64,000 bases of DNA from LMUY01 sp964242215 (lineage in GTDB: Bacteria > Pseudomonadota > Alphaproteobacteria > Acetobacterales > Acetobacteraceae): assembly GCA_964242215.1 (NCBI GenBank), contig CAXTCJ010000005.1:1-64000 (forward strand), read 5' to 3'. The notes under the pieces are model-generated. The model did not search any database. It was given only the letters and a program-made list of their open reading frames with translations, and had not been told where the DNA came from. Position numbers and translations under genes: made by a program. Each line of letters opens with the position of its first letter. Positions within the stretch are counted from its first letter, which is position 1. This document shows, piece by piece, positions 1-8,254 of the stretch.

Positions 1-204
1 CCCATCCTGCGCTTCCCCGCCGTGCCTGAGACCGTGGAGGTCCACGTCATCAACCGACCAGGCATGCCGTTTCTAGGCACCGGCGAGGCCACCCAAGGCC
101 CCACCTCCGCCGCTATCGCCAACGCGGTTCGAGCTGCGACGGGGGTTCGACTGCGCGAACTGCCGTTCCAGGCCGCCCGGGTGAAGCAGGCGATCGGGGT
201 GTAG
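1..204 (+). CDS. Molybdopterin-dependent oxidoreductase large subunit, C-terminal fragment (partial)
   Basis: Reading frame is open from the first base of the window to a TAG at 202-204, so only about 67 C-terminal residues are present. The segment with GxGE (LGTGEATQGP) followed by an AIANAV helix is typical of the C-terminus of xanthine dehydrogenase/aldehyde oxidase family large subunits (including isoquinoline 1-oxidoreductase beta subunits), where the GEAT/GE glutamate region lies next to the molybdenum cofactor and acts in substrate hydroxylation. The substrate cannot be told from this fragment. The start lies outside the window. Confidence 0.75.
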   Translation, partial: PILRFPAVPETVEVHVINRPGMPFLGTGEATQGPTSAAIANAVRAATGVRLRELPFQAARVKQAIGV

Positions 205-210
205 GGCTGG

Positions 211-251
211 TTGCATCGAGCCGACGAATTCTATATTCAGGGGTGAATTCT
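211..251 (+). promoter_or_regulatory. Candidate vapBC promoter/operator
   Basis: Between the upstream stop and the vapB GTG there is a possible -35 (TTGCAT, 211-216) and -10 (TATATT, 232-237), plus two copies of GAATTCT at 226-232 and 245-251, 19 bp apart. VapB antitoxins usually autoregulate by binding repeats in their own promoter. The assignment is inference from position and repetition; the promoter spacing of 15 bp is short. Confidence 0.3.
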
Positions 252-268
252 AGAACCGGGAGCCTTCG

Positions 269-526
269 GTGGCCTTGAGCTTGAAAGACAAAGCGACCGA
301 CCGGCTCGCCCGTGAGGTTGCCGCCTTAACCGGAGAAACTCTGACCGACGCGATCCGCAAGGCGCTCGCGGAGCGGTTGGAGCGCGAGCAACTCCGGCGC
401 GGACAGCCTACCAAGCTCGCTGACCAACTGGCCGCCTTGGGCCACGAATGCGCAGCGCTGCCGGATTTCGATAGCCGCAGTCCCGACGAGATCGTCGGCT
501 ACGATGACACCGGAATGTGGGGTTAA
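269..526 (+). CDS. vapB: VapB-type antitoxin
   Basis: An 85-residue protein starting at GTG. The N-terminal pattern MALSLKD...TDRLAREVAALTGETLTDAIRKALAERLERE is the PSK/Rv0623-like transcription-factor class of VapB antitoxins: an N-terminal DNA-binding region followed by a C-terminal tail (residues about 45-85) that would wrap the toxin active site. It neutralises the VapC RNase encoded immediately downstream and probably represses the operon. Its TAA stop overlaps the toxin ATG by one base (TAATG), the usual translational coupling of these pairs. GTG is chosen because it gives the standard MAL(N/S) start of the family. Confidence 0.88.
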   Translation: MALSLKDKATDRLAREVAALTGETLTDAIRKALAERLEREQLRRGQPTKLADQLAALGHECAALPDFDSRSPDEIVGYDDTGMWG

Positions 527-918
527 TGGTCATCGACACTTCGGCCGTCGTCGCGATCCTGTTCGAGGAGGAGGATCGGCTGCGGTATTGCGAGGCGATC
601 GAGAGTGCAGCCATCCGGCTTGTATCGGCCGTCAGCCGGGTCGAGCTGTCGTTCGTCGTCGAGGGTCGCAAACGCGAGGCCGGGCGGGAGCGGCTGGAGC
701 GGTTCTTCGCGCTGACCGGGGCGGAAATCGTCGCGGTCACCCCGCAACAGGCGACGCTTGCCATCGGAGCATTCCGCGCGTTTGGGAAAGGGCGGCATCC
801 CGCTGGTCTGAACATCGGTGACTGCTTCTCCTACGCCCTCGCCAGCGCGACCGGGCATCCCTTGCTGTCCAAGGGCAACGATTTCGCCCAGACGGATATA
901 AAGCTGGCCCTGACGTAG
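526..918 (+). CDS. vapC: VapC-type PIN-domain ribonuclease toxin
   Basis: A 130-residue PIN-domain protein. The acidic residues expected for the Mg2+-dependent active site are present: D4 in VIDTSAVV, E40 in RVELSFV, D99 in NIGDCFSYALA and D119 in GNDF. VapC toxins cleave RNA (initiator tRNA, rRNA loops or other tRNAs) when not bound by VapB; the target here is unknown. The ATG at 526 overlaps the vapB stop. A longer GTG start at 517 is possible but would only add three residues and lose the tight coupling. All catalytic residues are intact, so the toxin is probably active. Confidence 0.9.
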   Translation: MVIDTSAVVAILFEEEDRLRYCEAIESAAIRLVSAVSRVELSFVVEGRKREAGRERLERFFALTGAEIVAVTPQQATLAIGAFRAFGKGRHPAGLNIGDCFSYALASATGHPLLSKGNDFAQTDIKLALT

Positions 919-990
919 GCTCTCCCCGATGGGCAATCGACCGAGGGCGGCGTAACATCCGGGTCACATCCATTCAGCGGAAACCGAACC

Positions 991-1866
991 ATGGCCGATG
1001 CACCCGAGTACACGCCACCCGAGATCTGGACCTGGAAGCAGGGCGGTGAAGGCCGGTTCGCCAACATCAACCGCCCCATAGCGGGGGCCACGCACGACAA
1101 GGAGCTCCCGGTCGGCCGGCATCCACTGCAGCTCTACTCGCTGGGCACCCCGAACGGCGTGAAGGTCACCGTCATGCTGGAGGAGTTATTGGCGCTCGGC
1201 CACTCGGGCGCCGAATACGACGCCTGGCTGATCCGCATCGGTGACGGCGACCAGTTCGGCAGCGGCTTCGTGGCGGTGAACCCCAATTCCAAGATCCCGG
1301 CGCTGATGGACCATAGCGGACCCAAGCCGGTGCGGGTGTTCGAGTCTGGCTCCATCCTCATGTACCTGGCCGAGAAGTTCGGCGCCTTCCTGCCGACCGA
1401 CCCGGCGTTGCGCGCCGAGTGCCTGTCGTGGCTGTTCTGGCAGATGGGCGCCGCGCCCTACCTCGGTGGCGGCTTCGGCCATTTCTACGCCTATGCACCG
1501 GTTAAGATCGAATACGCCATCGACCGGTTCGCGATGGAGACGAAGCGCCAACTCGACGTGCTGGACCGTCGCCTGGGCGAGACGGAGTACCTGGCCGGCG
1601 ACGAGTACACCATCGCCGACATGGCGGTGTGGCCTTGGTACGGGAACCTTGCGAGCGGCCAGATGTATGGTGACTCCGCCAAGTTCCTGCAGGTCCAGGA
1701 CTACAAGAATTTCCAACGCTGGGTCGCGTTGATCGGCGCCCGCCCGGCGGTAAAACGCGGACGCATGGTCAACCGCGTGCAAGGCGACCCGTCCAGCCAA
1801 TTGCACGAGCGCCACGACGCCGCCGATTTCGACACCAAGACGCAGGACAAGATCGCCGCCGCGTAA
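991..1866 (+). CDS. yghU: YghU-type glutathione S-transferase / disulfide-bond oxidoreductase
   Basis: A 291-residue protein with the Nu-class GST layout. There is a family-specific N-terminal extension (residues 1-40, with EIWTW and GRFANINRP), a thioredoxin-like domain with LYSLGTPNGVKV at about 48-60 and the glutathione-contact segment NPNSKIPAL (about 98-106) and ESGSILMYLAEK, then an all-helical C-terminal domain with EYTIADMAVWPW. E. coli YghU uses two glutathione molecules and reduces disulfides and hydroperoxides. The gene is monocistronic, with a weak purine-rich ribosome site before ATG 991, and converges on the DksA-like gene 15 bp beyond its stop. Confidence 0.9.
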   Translation: MADAPEYTPPEIWTWKQGGEGRFANINRPIAGATHDKELPVGRHPLQLYSLGTPNGVKVTVMLEELLALGHSGAEYDAWLIRIGDGDQFGSGFVAVNPNSKIPALMDHSGPKPVRVFESGSILMYLAEKFGAFLPTDPALRAECLSWLFWQMGAAPYLGGGFGHFYAYAPVKIEYAIDRFAMETKRQLDVLDRRLGETEYLAGDEYTIADMAVWPWYGNLASGQMYGDSAKFLQVQDYKNFQRWVALIGARPAVKRGRMVNRVQGDPSSQLHERHDAADFDTKTQDKIAAA

Positions 1867-1881
1867 CCAAGGCCGGGGTGG

Positions 1882-2145
1882 CTACTTCAGCTGGCTATCT
1901 TTGCTGCCCCGGCGATTGAACCCGATATCGGCCGGGCGTCGGTCCCGCTCGGACTGACACTCGATGCAGGTGCGCACGCCGGGGACGGCCAGGCGGCGCG
2001 CTTCCGGGATCTCGTCGCCGCATTCCGCGCAATGGGTCTGTCCCTCGCCCGTCGCGAGGCGCGCCCGTGCCCGCATCACTTCATCGGTGATGGTGTCGTC
2101 GATCTGGTCCTGCACCGCCCCATCCGGAGCCCACCCACTCGCCAT
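1882..2145 (-). CDS. Small DksA/TraR-family C4 zinc-finger protein
   Basis: An 87-residue protein with one C4 zinc finger: CAEC and CIEC separated by about 17 residues, around residues 38-61, the signature of DksA/TraR proteins. It lacks the long coiled coil of full DksA, so it belongs to the short YbiI/TraR-like group whose members may bind the RNA polymerase secondary channel. ATG 2145 is chosen because the frame upstream runs into a palindromic repeat element (2198-2334) rather than conserved protein. Its role in this organism is unknown. Confidence 0.75.
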   Translation of the reverse strand: MASGWAPDGAVQDQIDDTITDEVMRARARLATGEGQTHCAECGDEIPEARRLAVPGVRTCIECQSERDRRPADIGFNRRGSKDSQLK

Positions 2146-2197
2146 CGCCGCTGTCCGGTTCCGTGTTCGAAGGCTGGTAGATGGGATCGCGATTACC

Positions 2198-2334
2198 GTC
2201 GTGCCAGGGCTTGACCCTGGCATCCACGGCGCTCCGCAAACGCCGGCCCGGCCGTGTTGCATGCGATAGTGCCAAACACGCATCTGACGTCACCAGCCCA
2301 GCCCCGTGGATACCAGGCTCAAGGCCTGGCATGA
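2198..2334. repeat. Dispersed palindromic repeat, family A ('GLDPGIHG' type), copy 1
   Basis: A 137-bp element with inverted ends: left GTCGTGCCAGGGCTTGACCC, right reading ...AAGGCCTGGCATGAC, each with an inner CC(A)CGGxG/CCCCGTGGAT block. Similar copies lie at 17512-17891. Such elements, which translate in one frame to a MPGLDPGIHG-like string, are widespread between genes in alphaproteobacterial genomes. It separates two minus-strand genes and probably folds as a long RNA hairpin. Confidence 0.85.
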
Positions 2335-2342
2335 CGGTGAAA

Positions 2343-3308
2343 TTACATTGTCTCGGCGAAGTGGCATGCGGCCCAGTGGTCCGGCACCACTTCGCGCAGT
2401 TCCGGACGCTCCACGGCACAGCGTCCGGCCGCCATCCAGCACCGGGTGCGGAACGGGCAGCCGGAAGGTGGGTCGAGCGGGCTGGGCACATCGCCGCGCA
2501 ACACGATGCGATCCCCAGCATCGGATTTGCCCGGGATCGCCGACAGCAGCGCCTTTGTGTACGGCATCAGCGGACGGGCGTAGAGCGCGGCGGGCGTCGC
2601 TACTTCCACCAGGCGGCCGAGGTACATCACCCCCACACGGTCGCTGATGTACTCGATCACCGACAAATCGTGCGCGATGAACAAATAGGCCAAACCGAAT
2701 TCGCGCTGCAGATCGCCGAGCAGGTTCAGCACCTGCGACTGCACCGAAAGATCCAGGGCCGAAACCGGCTCGTCGGCCAGCACGAATTTCGGTTTCAGGG
2801 CGAGCGCGCGCGCGATGCCGATGCGCTGCCGCTGCCCGCCGCTGAACTCGTGCGGGTAGCGGTCCAGGTGCTCGCGGCGTAAGCCGACGATCTCCGCCAG
2901 CCGCAACGCTTCGGCCCGGCGGCTGGCGCCGCTGCCGACGCCTTGCACGACCAAGCCCTCCGCGATCAATTGGCGCACCGTCATACGCGGATCGAGCGAG
3001 CCGTGCGGGTCCTGGAAAATGACCTGCATCTCGCGCCGAAGCCGCTTCAGCGCGCCCGCGGACGCCGACAGCACGTCCTGCCCGTCGAACATGACACTGC
3101 CGGAGCGCGGCGTTTCCAGGCGGATGATGGACCGCGCGAGCGAGCTCTTGCCGCAACCCGATTCGCCCACCAGGCCGAACGTCTCGCCGCGGCGGATCGT
3201 GAACGAGACGCCGTCCACCGCGCGCAACCAGTCCGTCTTGCCGAGCAGCCCGTTGCGCACCGGATAATGCGTCCGCAGGTCGCGAACCTCGAGCAATGCG
3301 TCGCCCAT
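2343..3308 (-). CDS. Peptide/nickel-type ABC transporter ATPase (DppF-like)
   Basis: A 321-residue ATPase of the oligopeptide/dipeptide/nickel class. Walker A GESGCGKSS is at about residues 48-56, with Q-loop VIFQDPHGSLDP, signature FSGGQRQR, Walker B FVLADEP and H-loop IAHDLSVI. The C-terminus has the Cys-containing oligo_HPY tail (GCPFRTRC...GRC). It energises import through the two permeases encoded upstream in the operon (7391-9170). ATG 3308 shares its A with the TGA of the preceding ATPase, so the two subunits are coupled; upstream in-frame codons belong to non-conserved sequence. It is the last gene of the operon, followed by a palindromic repeat. Confidence 0.92.
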   Translation of the reverse strand: MGDALLEVRDLRTHYPVRNGLLGKTDWLRAVDGVSFTIRRGETFGLVGESGCGKSSLARSIIRLETPRSGSVMFDGQDVLSASAGALKRLRREMQVIFQDPHGSLDPRMTVRQLIAEGLVVQGVGSGASRRAEALRLAEIVGLRREHLDRYPHEFSGGQRQRIGIARALALKPKFVLADEPVSALDLSVQSQVLNLLGDLQREFGLAYLFIAHDLSVIEYISDRVGVMYLGRLVEVATPAALYARPLMPYTKALLSAIPGKSDAGDRIVLRGDVPSPLDPPSGCPFRTRCWMAAGRCAVERPELREVVPDHWAACHFAETM

Positions 3309-4434
3309 CAGTACAACCAACAGGCGACGCCGCGCCCATCCCCTGGATCGCGCGCGCCCGGCCGGCTGCTGCACACATCCATGGCGTGCGAACAGCGTGG
3401 CTGGAACGGGCAGCCTGGCGGCATCTGTAGGGGGTTGGGCACAACGCCGCCGATCGCCGCCAGCCTCTGGCCGCGCTTTTCCACGCCGGGCATCGAGGCC
3501 AGCAGGCCGACGGTGTACGGGTGCTTCGGGTCGGCGGTGACCTGCGCCACCGTGCCCCGCTCCATCACTTGGCCGCCGTACATCACCACCACGTCGTCGC
3601 AGATCTCGCGCACGACACCGATGTCGTGGGTGATCAGCAGCACCGCCGTGTTCACCCGGGTGCGCAGGCCACGGATCAGGTCGAGAATCTGCGCCTGGAT
3701 GGTCACGTCCAGCGCCGTCGTCGGCTCGTCGAGGATCAGCAGGTCGGGGTCGTTGGCCAGCGCCATGGCGATGGTGACGCGCTGCCGCATGCCGCCGCTC
3801 AGCCGGTGCGGGAAGTCGTGCACGCGCCGCTCCGGCGCCGGGATGCCGACCATTCGGAACAGCTCCGCGGCGCGCTCCATCGCCTGCGCGCGGCTGAGAT
3901 TTTGGTGCGCTCGGATCGCCTCGGTCAGCTGCGCGCCGACGGTGTAGACCGGGTTGAGCGCACTCATCGGGTCCTGGAACACGAGGCAGATCTCGTGGCC
4001 GCGCAGCCCCTGCATCTCCCGCTCCGACAGCGCCGCCAGGTCACGGCCCTTGAACAGGATACGACCACCGGTGATGCGGCCCGGCGGCTCCACCAACCGC
4101 ATGATCGACAGCGAGGCGACGCTCTTGCCCGAGCCAGACTCGCCGACGATCCCCAGCGCACCGCCGGGCTGGAGGGCGAAGCTGACGCCGTCCACCGCGC
4201 GCACGGTGCCGCCGCGGGCGGTGAAATACGTCNNNNNNNNNNNNNNNNNNNNNNNNNNNNNNNNNNNNNNNNNNNNNNNNNNNNNNNNNNNNNNNNNNNN
4301 NNNNNNNNNNNNNNNNNNNNNNNNNNNNNNNNGAAGCTGACGCCGTCCACCGCGCGCACGGTGCCGCCGCGGGCGGTGAAATACGTCCGCAGATCCTGCA
4401 GTTCGAGTAGGCTAGCCAGCTCTGCGCTCCCCAC
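3308..4434 (-). CDS. Peptide/nickel-type ABC transporter ATPase (DppD-like), interrupted by an assembly gap
   Basis: This is the first ATPase of the transporter: Walker A GESGSGKS, Q-loop LVFQDPMSALNP, signature LSGGMRQR, Walker B LLILDEP, H-loop ITHDIGVV and a Cys-rich oligo_HPY C-terminus. A run of 100 Ns (4233-4332) lies in the N-terminal part and is flanked by two identical 55-bp copies (4178-4232 and 4333-4387). As written the frame is broken. If the Ns and one copy (155 bp) are removed, a single open frame of 323 residues runs from GTG 4434 (MGSAELASLLELQDLRTYF...) to the stop at 3308. The start overlaps the end of the amidohydrolase gene (stop at 4412), typical of this operon. The disruption is therefore almost certainly an assembly artefact, not a mutation. 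Confidence 0.88.
4178..4387. other. Assembly gap (100 N) flanked by a 55-bp perfect duplication
   Basis: Ns occupy exactly 4233-4332. The 55 bases before the gap (4178-4232) are repeated without a mismatch directly after it (4333-4387). This is what a scaffolder produces when it joins two contigs whose ends overlap but were not merged. Collapsing the overlap restores the DppD-like reading frame. Confidence 0.95.
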
Positions 4435-5638
4435 CCTGCATAACCAGCCGGACGTCACCCAGGCGGCGGAGGTCGTCGAGCGGGTTGCCCGCAACCGCGA
4501 TGACGTCCGCCACCATGCCGGGCTGCAATGTGCCGACGTCGCGCAGGCCGAGGGCACGGGCGCACTCGCCGGTCGCGGCCGCGATGGTCGCCATCGCGGG
4601 CATGCCGCCCTCGTTCATTAGCATCATCTCCATCGGCAGCGACTCGATATGGGTGAAGCGCCAGCCGGCATCCGTGCCTGCGACGAAGCGCACGCCCGCT
4701 GCCAGCAGGCGGCGGAACTGGTCGAGGTTGACCTCGAGGCTGCGGCGCCAGCGGTCGAGGAAGGCGTCCTGCGCCGCGGTCCGCCGGTCCAGCTTTTCCA
4801 TCGCCGCCACCGCCGTGCCGCCAACGGCCAGGGTGCCGCTCACCGGCAGCCCGGAGCGCGCCAGGCGGTCGGCCGTGGCGGGCACGTACTCCTGCCGGCC
4901 CGTGCGGTCGACGATGAAACCGGCGTGCTCGATGTGGTCGGCGCCGGCGGCGATCGCGTCGTCGGTGGAGGCGGCGCACAGGCAGTGCATCGCGACTTTC
5001 AGGCCCATGCGGTGCGATTCGGCGGTGATGGCGGCCAGTTCGTCGGGGCGATAGGCCGGCAGCCAGGATTGCGTGCCCAGCGTGCCACCGCCGCTCGCCA
5101 TCACCTTGATGAAATCGGCGCCGAGCTTGGCCATTTCGCGCACCTTGCGGCGCAGATTGTCTTCGCCGTCGGCCTCGCCGCCCAGATACCAGGTGTGGCC
5201 GCCGGTGATGGTGATGGGCTGCCCGCACGCCAGGATGCGCGCGCCGTGGCCGTGCCCCAGGGTCTGCGCGCGTCGGACGTCGAACACCGTGCCGCGCGCG
5301 GCGCCCACGTCGCGCACCGTTGTGATCCCGGCTGCCAGAGCGCGCGCCGCGGCGAAGGTGGCGGTGGCGACCAGCACGCCGTCGGTTTCGCGCACCGCCT
5401 CCTCCAGCGTGCTGCCGTCACCGGGCAGGTTGAGGTGCACGTGGGCGTCGATCAGGCCGGGCAGCAGGGTGCAGCCGGTGTAATCCAGCCACTCCGCGTC
5501 GGCGGCGACGGCGCCTTCGGGCACCTGGCCCTGGAACACGGCGGTGACGCGGCCCGCATCCAGCACCAGTATGGGGTCGGCTACTGGGGCGGCGCCGGTG
5601 CCGTCGATCAGGCGGTCCGCCCGGATTACCGTTGTCAT
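4412..5638 (-). CDS. Metal-dependent amidohydrolase (imidazolonepropionase/prolidase-like)
   Basis: A 408-residue TIM-barrel amidohydrolase with a complete set of metal and catalytic positions: H66-x-H68 in DAHVHLN, K178 in DFIKVMAS, H218 in AMHCL, H235/H238 in ADHIEHAG and D323 in AGTDAGW. The N- and C-terminal small beta domain is also present (VIRADRLIDG..., GMVADVIAV). Close families hydrolyse cyclic amides, Xaa-Pro dipeptides or N-acyl amino acids; the exact substrate cannot be read from sequence. AGGAG stands a few bases before ATG 5638. It sits between the binding protein and the ATPases of a peptide-type ABC operon, so it probably acts on the imported compound. Confidence 0.85.
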   Translation of the reverse strand: MTTVIRADRLIDGTGAAPVADPILVLDAGRVTAVFQGQVPEGAVAADAEWLDYTGCTLLPGLIDAHVHLNLPGDGSTLEEAVRETDGVLVATATFAAARALAAGITTVRDVGAARGTVFDVRRAQTLGHGHGARILACGQPITITGGHTWYLGGEADGEDNLRRKVREMAKLGADFIKVMASGGGTLGTQSWLPAYRPDELAAITAESHRMGLKVAMHCLCAASTDDAIAAGADHIEHAGFIVDRTGRQEYVPATADRLARSGLPVSGTLAVGGTAVAAMEKLDRRTAAQDAFLDRWRRSLEVNLDQFRRLLAAGVRFVAGTDAGWRFTHIESLPMEMMLMNEGGMPAMATIAAATGECARALGLRDVGTLQPGMVADVIAVAGNPLDDLRRLGDVRLVMQGGERRAG

Positions 5639-5660
5639 GCCATTGTCTCCTCGCTTTCTA

Positions 5661-5764
5661 CTCCCCCTCCCCTTGGGGGAGGGGGCTGGGGGAGGGGCGG
5701 CCACACACGACACCAAGTGCGGCGGCCACCCCTCCCCTAACCCCTCCCTCAAGGGGAGGGGGAC
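5661..5764. repeat. Dispersed C/G-rich inverted repeat, family B, copy 1
   Basis: The left arm (5661-5702) and right arm (5724-5764) are near-perfect inverted copies of a CCCCTCCCCTTGRGGGAGGGG-like unit around a short unique centre. It lies between the binding-protein and amidohydrolase genes of the ABC operon. Related copies are at 14793-14919, 25948-25990 (one arm) and 47225-47362. Likely a non-autonomous intergenic repeat that forms a strong hairpin in mRNA. Confidence 0.85.
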
Positions 5765-5777
5765 TTCTTTGTATCGG

Positions 5778-7358
5778 CTACGGCACCATCGACGCGGCGC
5801 CTAGGTATTCGAAGCCGCCGCCGGAATACGTCACTCCGGTGAGCTTCGGCGACGTCATCACCAGGTCCACGTTCTCGTGGATCGGCAGCACCATCGCGCC
5901 CTCCATGATGATCCGCTGCGCCTGGTGGTAGATCGCAACCCGCTTATCGGCATCGAGCTCCTGCTGGCCCTCGGTGAGCAGCTTGCCGAGCGCCGCGTCG
6001 TCCACGTGGCTCCAGTTGAAATACTGGCCCGGCAGGTACCACAGGTGCAGCGCGTCCGGATCGACGCCGATGTACTGCAGCGGCGTCATCGACATGTCGC
6101 CGTTGATGTTGGCGGCCAGCCAGGCCGGGCTGGCGAGGCGCTCCACCTGCGCGTCCATGCCGGCCTTGCGCAGATAGCCCTGGATCGCCTGTGCGAGCAG
6201 CGGATACTCGGTGGACGTGGCGATCGCGGTGATCTTCAGCGCCAGCGGGCGGCCGTCTTTCTCCCAGAACTCGCCTGTCTTGGTCCAACCGGCCGCCTTG
6301 AGCGTCGCGGCGGCCTTGTCCGGGTCGTACGGATACATGTCCTGGAGCGAGGCGTCGTAGCCGAGCATGCCCTTCACCAGCGGCGTGTTGCTGGCGGCGA
6401 ACGCACCGGAATCCGCCAGATCGATCACGCCCTTCTTGTCGATGGCGTACAGCATGGCCTTGCGCACCGCCGGGTCGTTGGTCGGCCAGGCCGCCGTATT
6501 GATCGGCGCGAAGATGCCGAGGCCGGTGATCGGCACGGGGATCGCGGTGTATTTGTTCATGCGGCGCAGCGCGTTCCAGAAGACGCCCGGCGTCTCCTGC
6601 ATCATCTGCGATTGCCCGGTCTGGAACTGGTTCACCCGCGCTTGCGGCGACGTGACGATCTGGAACGTCACCTGCGCGATGTCCGGCGGGCCGTCGTGCT
6701 TCACCGCAGGCGGCCCCCACTGGTAGGCCTCGTTGCGCTTCAACACGACGCTCTGGCCCGGGTCGTAGCTGACGAAGGCGAACGGACCGGTGCCGGTCGG
6801 GTGCAGCCCGAGATCCTTGCCCCAGGTTTGGATGGCCTTCGGCGACTGCATGGCGAGGTATGGCTCGCCGAGCTGCGCCAGCAGCGGCGCAAACGGTGCC
6901 GTGCAGCTGACCTCCACCGTAAGCGGCCCAGTGGCCTTCGCGGTGGCACACGGCCCCAGCAGGCTCAGCGTGATCTTGGACTGGGTGTCCTTGTCGGTGA
7001 TGTAGGCGAAATTGGCCACCACGGCGGCCGCGTCGAACGGCGTCCCGTCATGGAAGGTGACCCCCGGGCGCAGGGTAAAGCTATAAGTCTTGCCGTCGGG
7101 CGACACGGTCCAGGACGTGGCCAGGTCCGGCGTCGGCTTCAGATCGGGCGTGAGCCACACCAGCGTGTCGAAGATGTTGGCATCGATCGGGCCGACGTCG
7201 CGGTTGCCCGTGGTGGCCGGGTTGAGCGTGTCCAACGGCTCGCCCCAGCCGATGACGATCTTGGCGGCGCGATCTGGAGCAGGGGCTGGCGTCTGGGCGA
7301 TGGCTGGCCCCGCGGCGAGGCAGGCGGCGATCAAGGCCGTGAGGGAGGCTGTCTTCAT
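5778..7358 (-). CDS. Peptide-type ABC transporter substrate-binding protein
   Basis: A 526-residue SBP_bac_5 family protein with a Sec signal peptide (MKTASLTALIAACLAAGPAIAQ). The family pattern follows: DTLNP near residue 45, LATSWTVSPDGKTYSFTLRPGVTFHDGTPF (about 95-125), a central lobe with LRKGV-like elements and a C-terminal YHQAQRIIMEGA. It would bind peptides, amides or other polar organic ligands in the periplasm and pass them to the permeases at 7391-9170. TGGAG lies 9 bases before ATG 7358. The frame stays open far upstream through the antisense of the permease genes, but that is not coding. It precedes the amidohydrolase in the same operon. Confidence 0.92.
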   Translation of the reverse strand: MKTASLTALIAACLAAGPAIAQTPAPAPDRAAKIVIGWGEPLDTLNPATTGNRDVGPIDANIFDTLVWLTPDLKPTPDLATSWTVSPDGKTYSFTLRPGVTFHDGTPFDAAAVVANFAYITDKDTQSKITLSLLGPCATAKATGPLTVEVSCTAPFAPLLAQLGEPYLAMQSPKAIQTWGKDLGLHPTGTGPFAFVSYDPGQSVVLKRNEAYQWGPPAVKHDGPPDIAQVTFQIVTSPQARVNQFQTGQSQMMQETPGVFWNALRRMNKYTAIPVPITGLGIFAPINTAAWPTNDPAVRKAMLYAIDKKGVIDLADSGAFAASNTPLVKGMLGYDASLQDMYPYDPDKAAATLKAAGWTKTGEFWEKDGRPLALKITAIATSTEYPLLAQAIQGYLRKAGMDAQVERLASPAWLAANINGDMSMTPLQYIGVDPDALHLWYLPGQYFNWSHVDDAALGKLLTEGQQELDADKRVAIYHQAQRIIMEGAMVLPIHENVDLVMTSPKLTGVTYSGGGFEYLGAASMVP

Positions 7359-7390
7359 CAGGGTGGCTCCAGGCGGTAGGGGCGTCCGGC

Positions 7391-8254
7391 TCAGCGTCCG
7401 GCCACGGTGGGGTCGATTTCGTCGCGCAGGCCGTCGCCGATCAGGTTCACGCCCACCACGAACAGTGCAAGGAACAGGCCGGGGAATACCGTGATCCACC
7501 AGGCGAGGGTGATGTAGTTCTGCCCGTCGTTCAGGATCGCGCCCAATTCGGCCGCCGGCGGCTGCACGCCGAGGCCGATGAAGCCGAGTGCGGCGATCCA
7601 CAGCGCCGCGATGCCGATCCAGCCGGTGGTCAGCACGATGATGCTGGATGCAACATTGGGCAGGATATGCCGCAGGATGATCCAGCCCGGCCCGGCCCCC
7701 AGCGTGCGAGCGGCGTCCACATAGGGCATGCTGCGCACCTCGGCGGTGGCCCCGGCGACCAGCCTGGCGTAGATCGGCGCCAGGATGACGGCGATGGCGA
7801 TCACGCCGTTCCACAGCCCCGGCCCCAGGATCGCCGCCACCGCCAGCGCCAGCATGATGCCCGGAAACGCGAGCAGCAGGTCCACCAGGCGCATCGAAAC
7901 GAAGCCGATCGCACCGCCGAAATACCCCGCCACCACACCGAGCGCCGTGCCGACGACGCCGCCCAGGACGACGACGCAGAGGCTCGCGAGCATCGTCGTG
8001 CGGCCGCCGTACAGGACGCGCACCACCATGTCGCGCCCGAACGCGTCCGCCCCCATCGGCATCGCCCAGGACGGCGGCGTGAAGGCCAGCGCCGGGTTCT
8101 GCGCGTCCACGTCGGCGCCGACGAACCACGGCCCGGCAATCACCAGCACGCACAGCAGCGCCGCCAGGAACAGCCCGATCACCAGGCTTCGGTGACGCAG
8201 CGCGCGCGGCAGGCGGATGCGCCGCGGCCGGGCGTCCACTGCGACGTCAGGCAT
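7391..8254 (-). CDS. Peptide-type ABC transporter permease (DppC-like)
   Basis: A 287-residue inner-membrane permease with the DppC layout. A cytoplasmic N-terminus is followed by TM1 (VIGLFLAALLCVLVIAG), the periplasmic GADAFGRDMV motif that marks DppC/OppC proteins, and further TM segments. The EAA loop for contact with the ATPase is at about 178-200 (YVDAARTLGAG...HILPN). Its ATG overlaps the end of the DppB-like gene by 8 bp. It forms the translocation pore with the DppB-like subunit. Confidence 0.92.
   Translation of the reverse strand: MPDVAVDARPRRIRLPRALRHRSLVIGLFLAALLCVLVIAGPWFVGADVDAQNPALAFTPPSWAMPMGADAFGRDMVVRVLYGGRTTMLASLCVVVLGGVVGTALGVVAGYFGGAIGFVSMRLVDLLLAFPGIMLALAVAAILGPGLWNGVIAIAVILAPIYARLVAGATAEVRSMPYVDAARTLGAGPGWIILRHILPNVASSIIVLTTGWIGIAALWIAALGFIGLGVQPPAAELGAILNDGQNYITLAWWITVFPGLFLALFVVGVNLIGDGLRDEIDPTVAGR

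Noticed and set aside
3308..4434. DppD-like ATPase as a pseudogene
   Set aside because: The break coincides with a 100-N gap and a perfect 55-bp duplication; collapsing them restores a full-length gene.
5778..8153. A 791-codon open frame suggesting a longer fusion upstream of the binding protein
   Set aside because: The part above 7358 is antisense/out of frame to the DppC-like permease and has no conserved features; the real gene starts with a signal peptide after a ribosome site.
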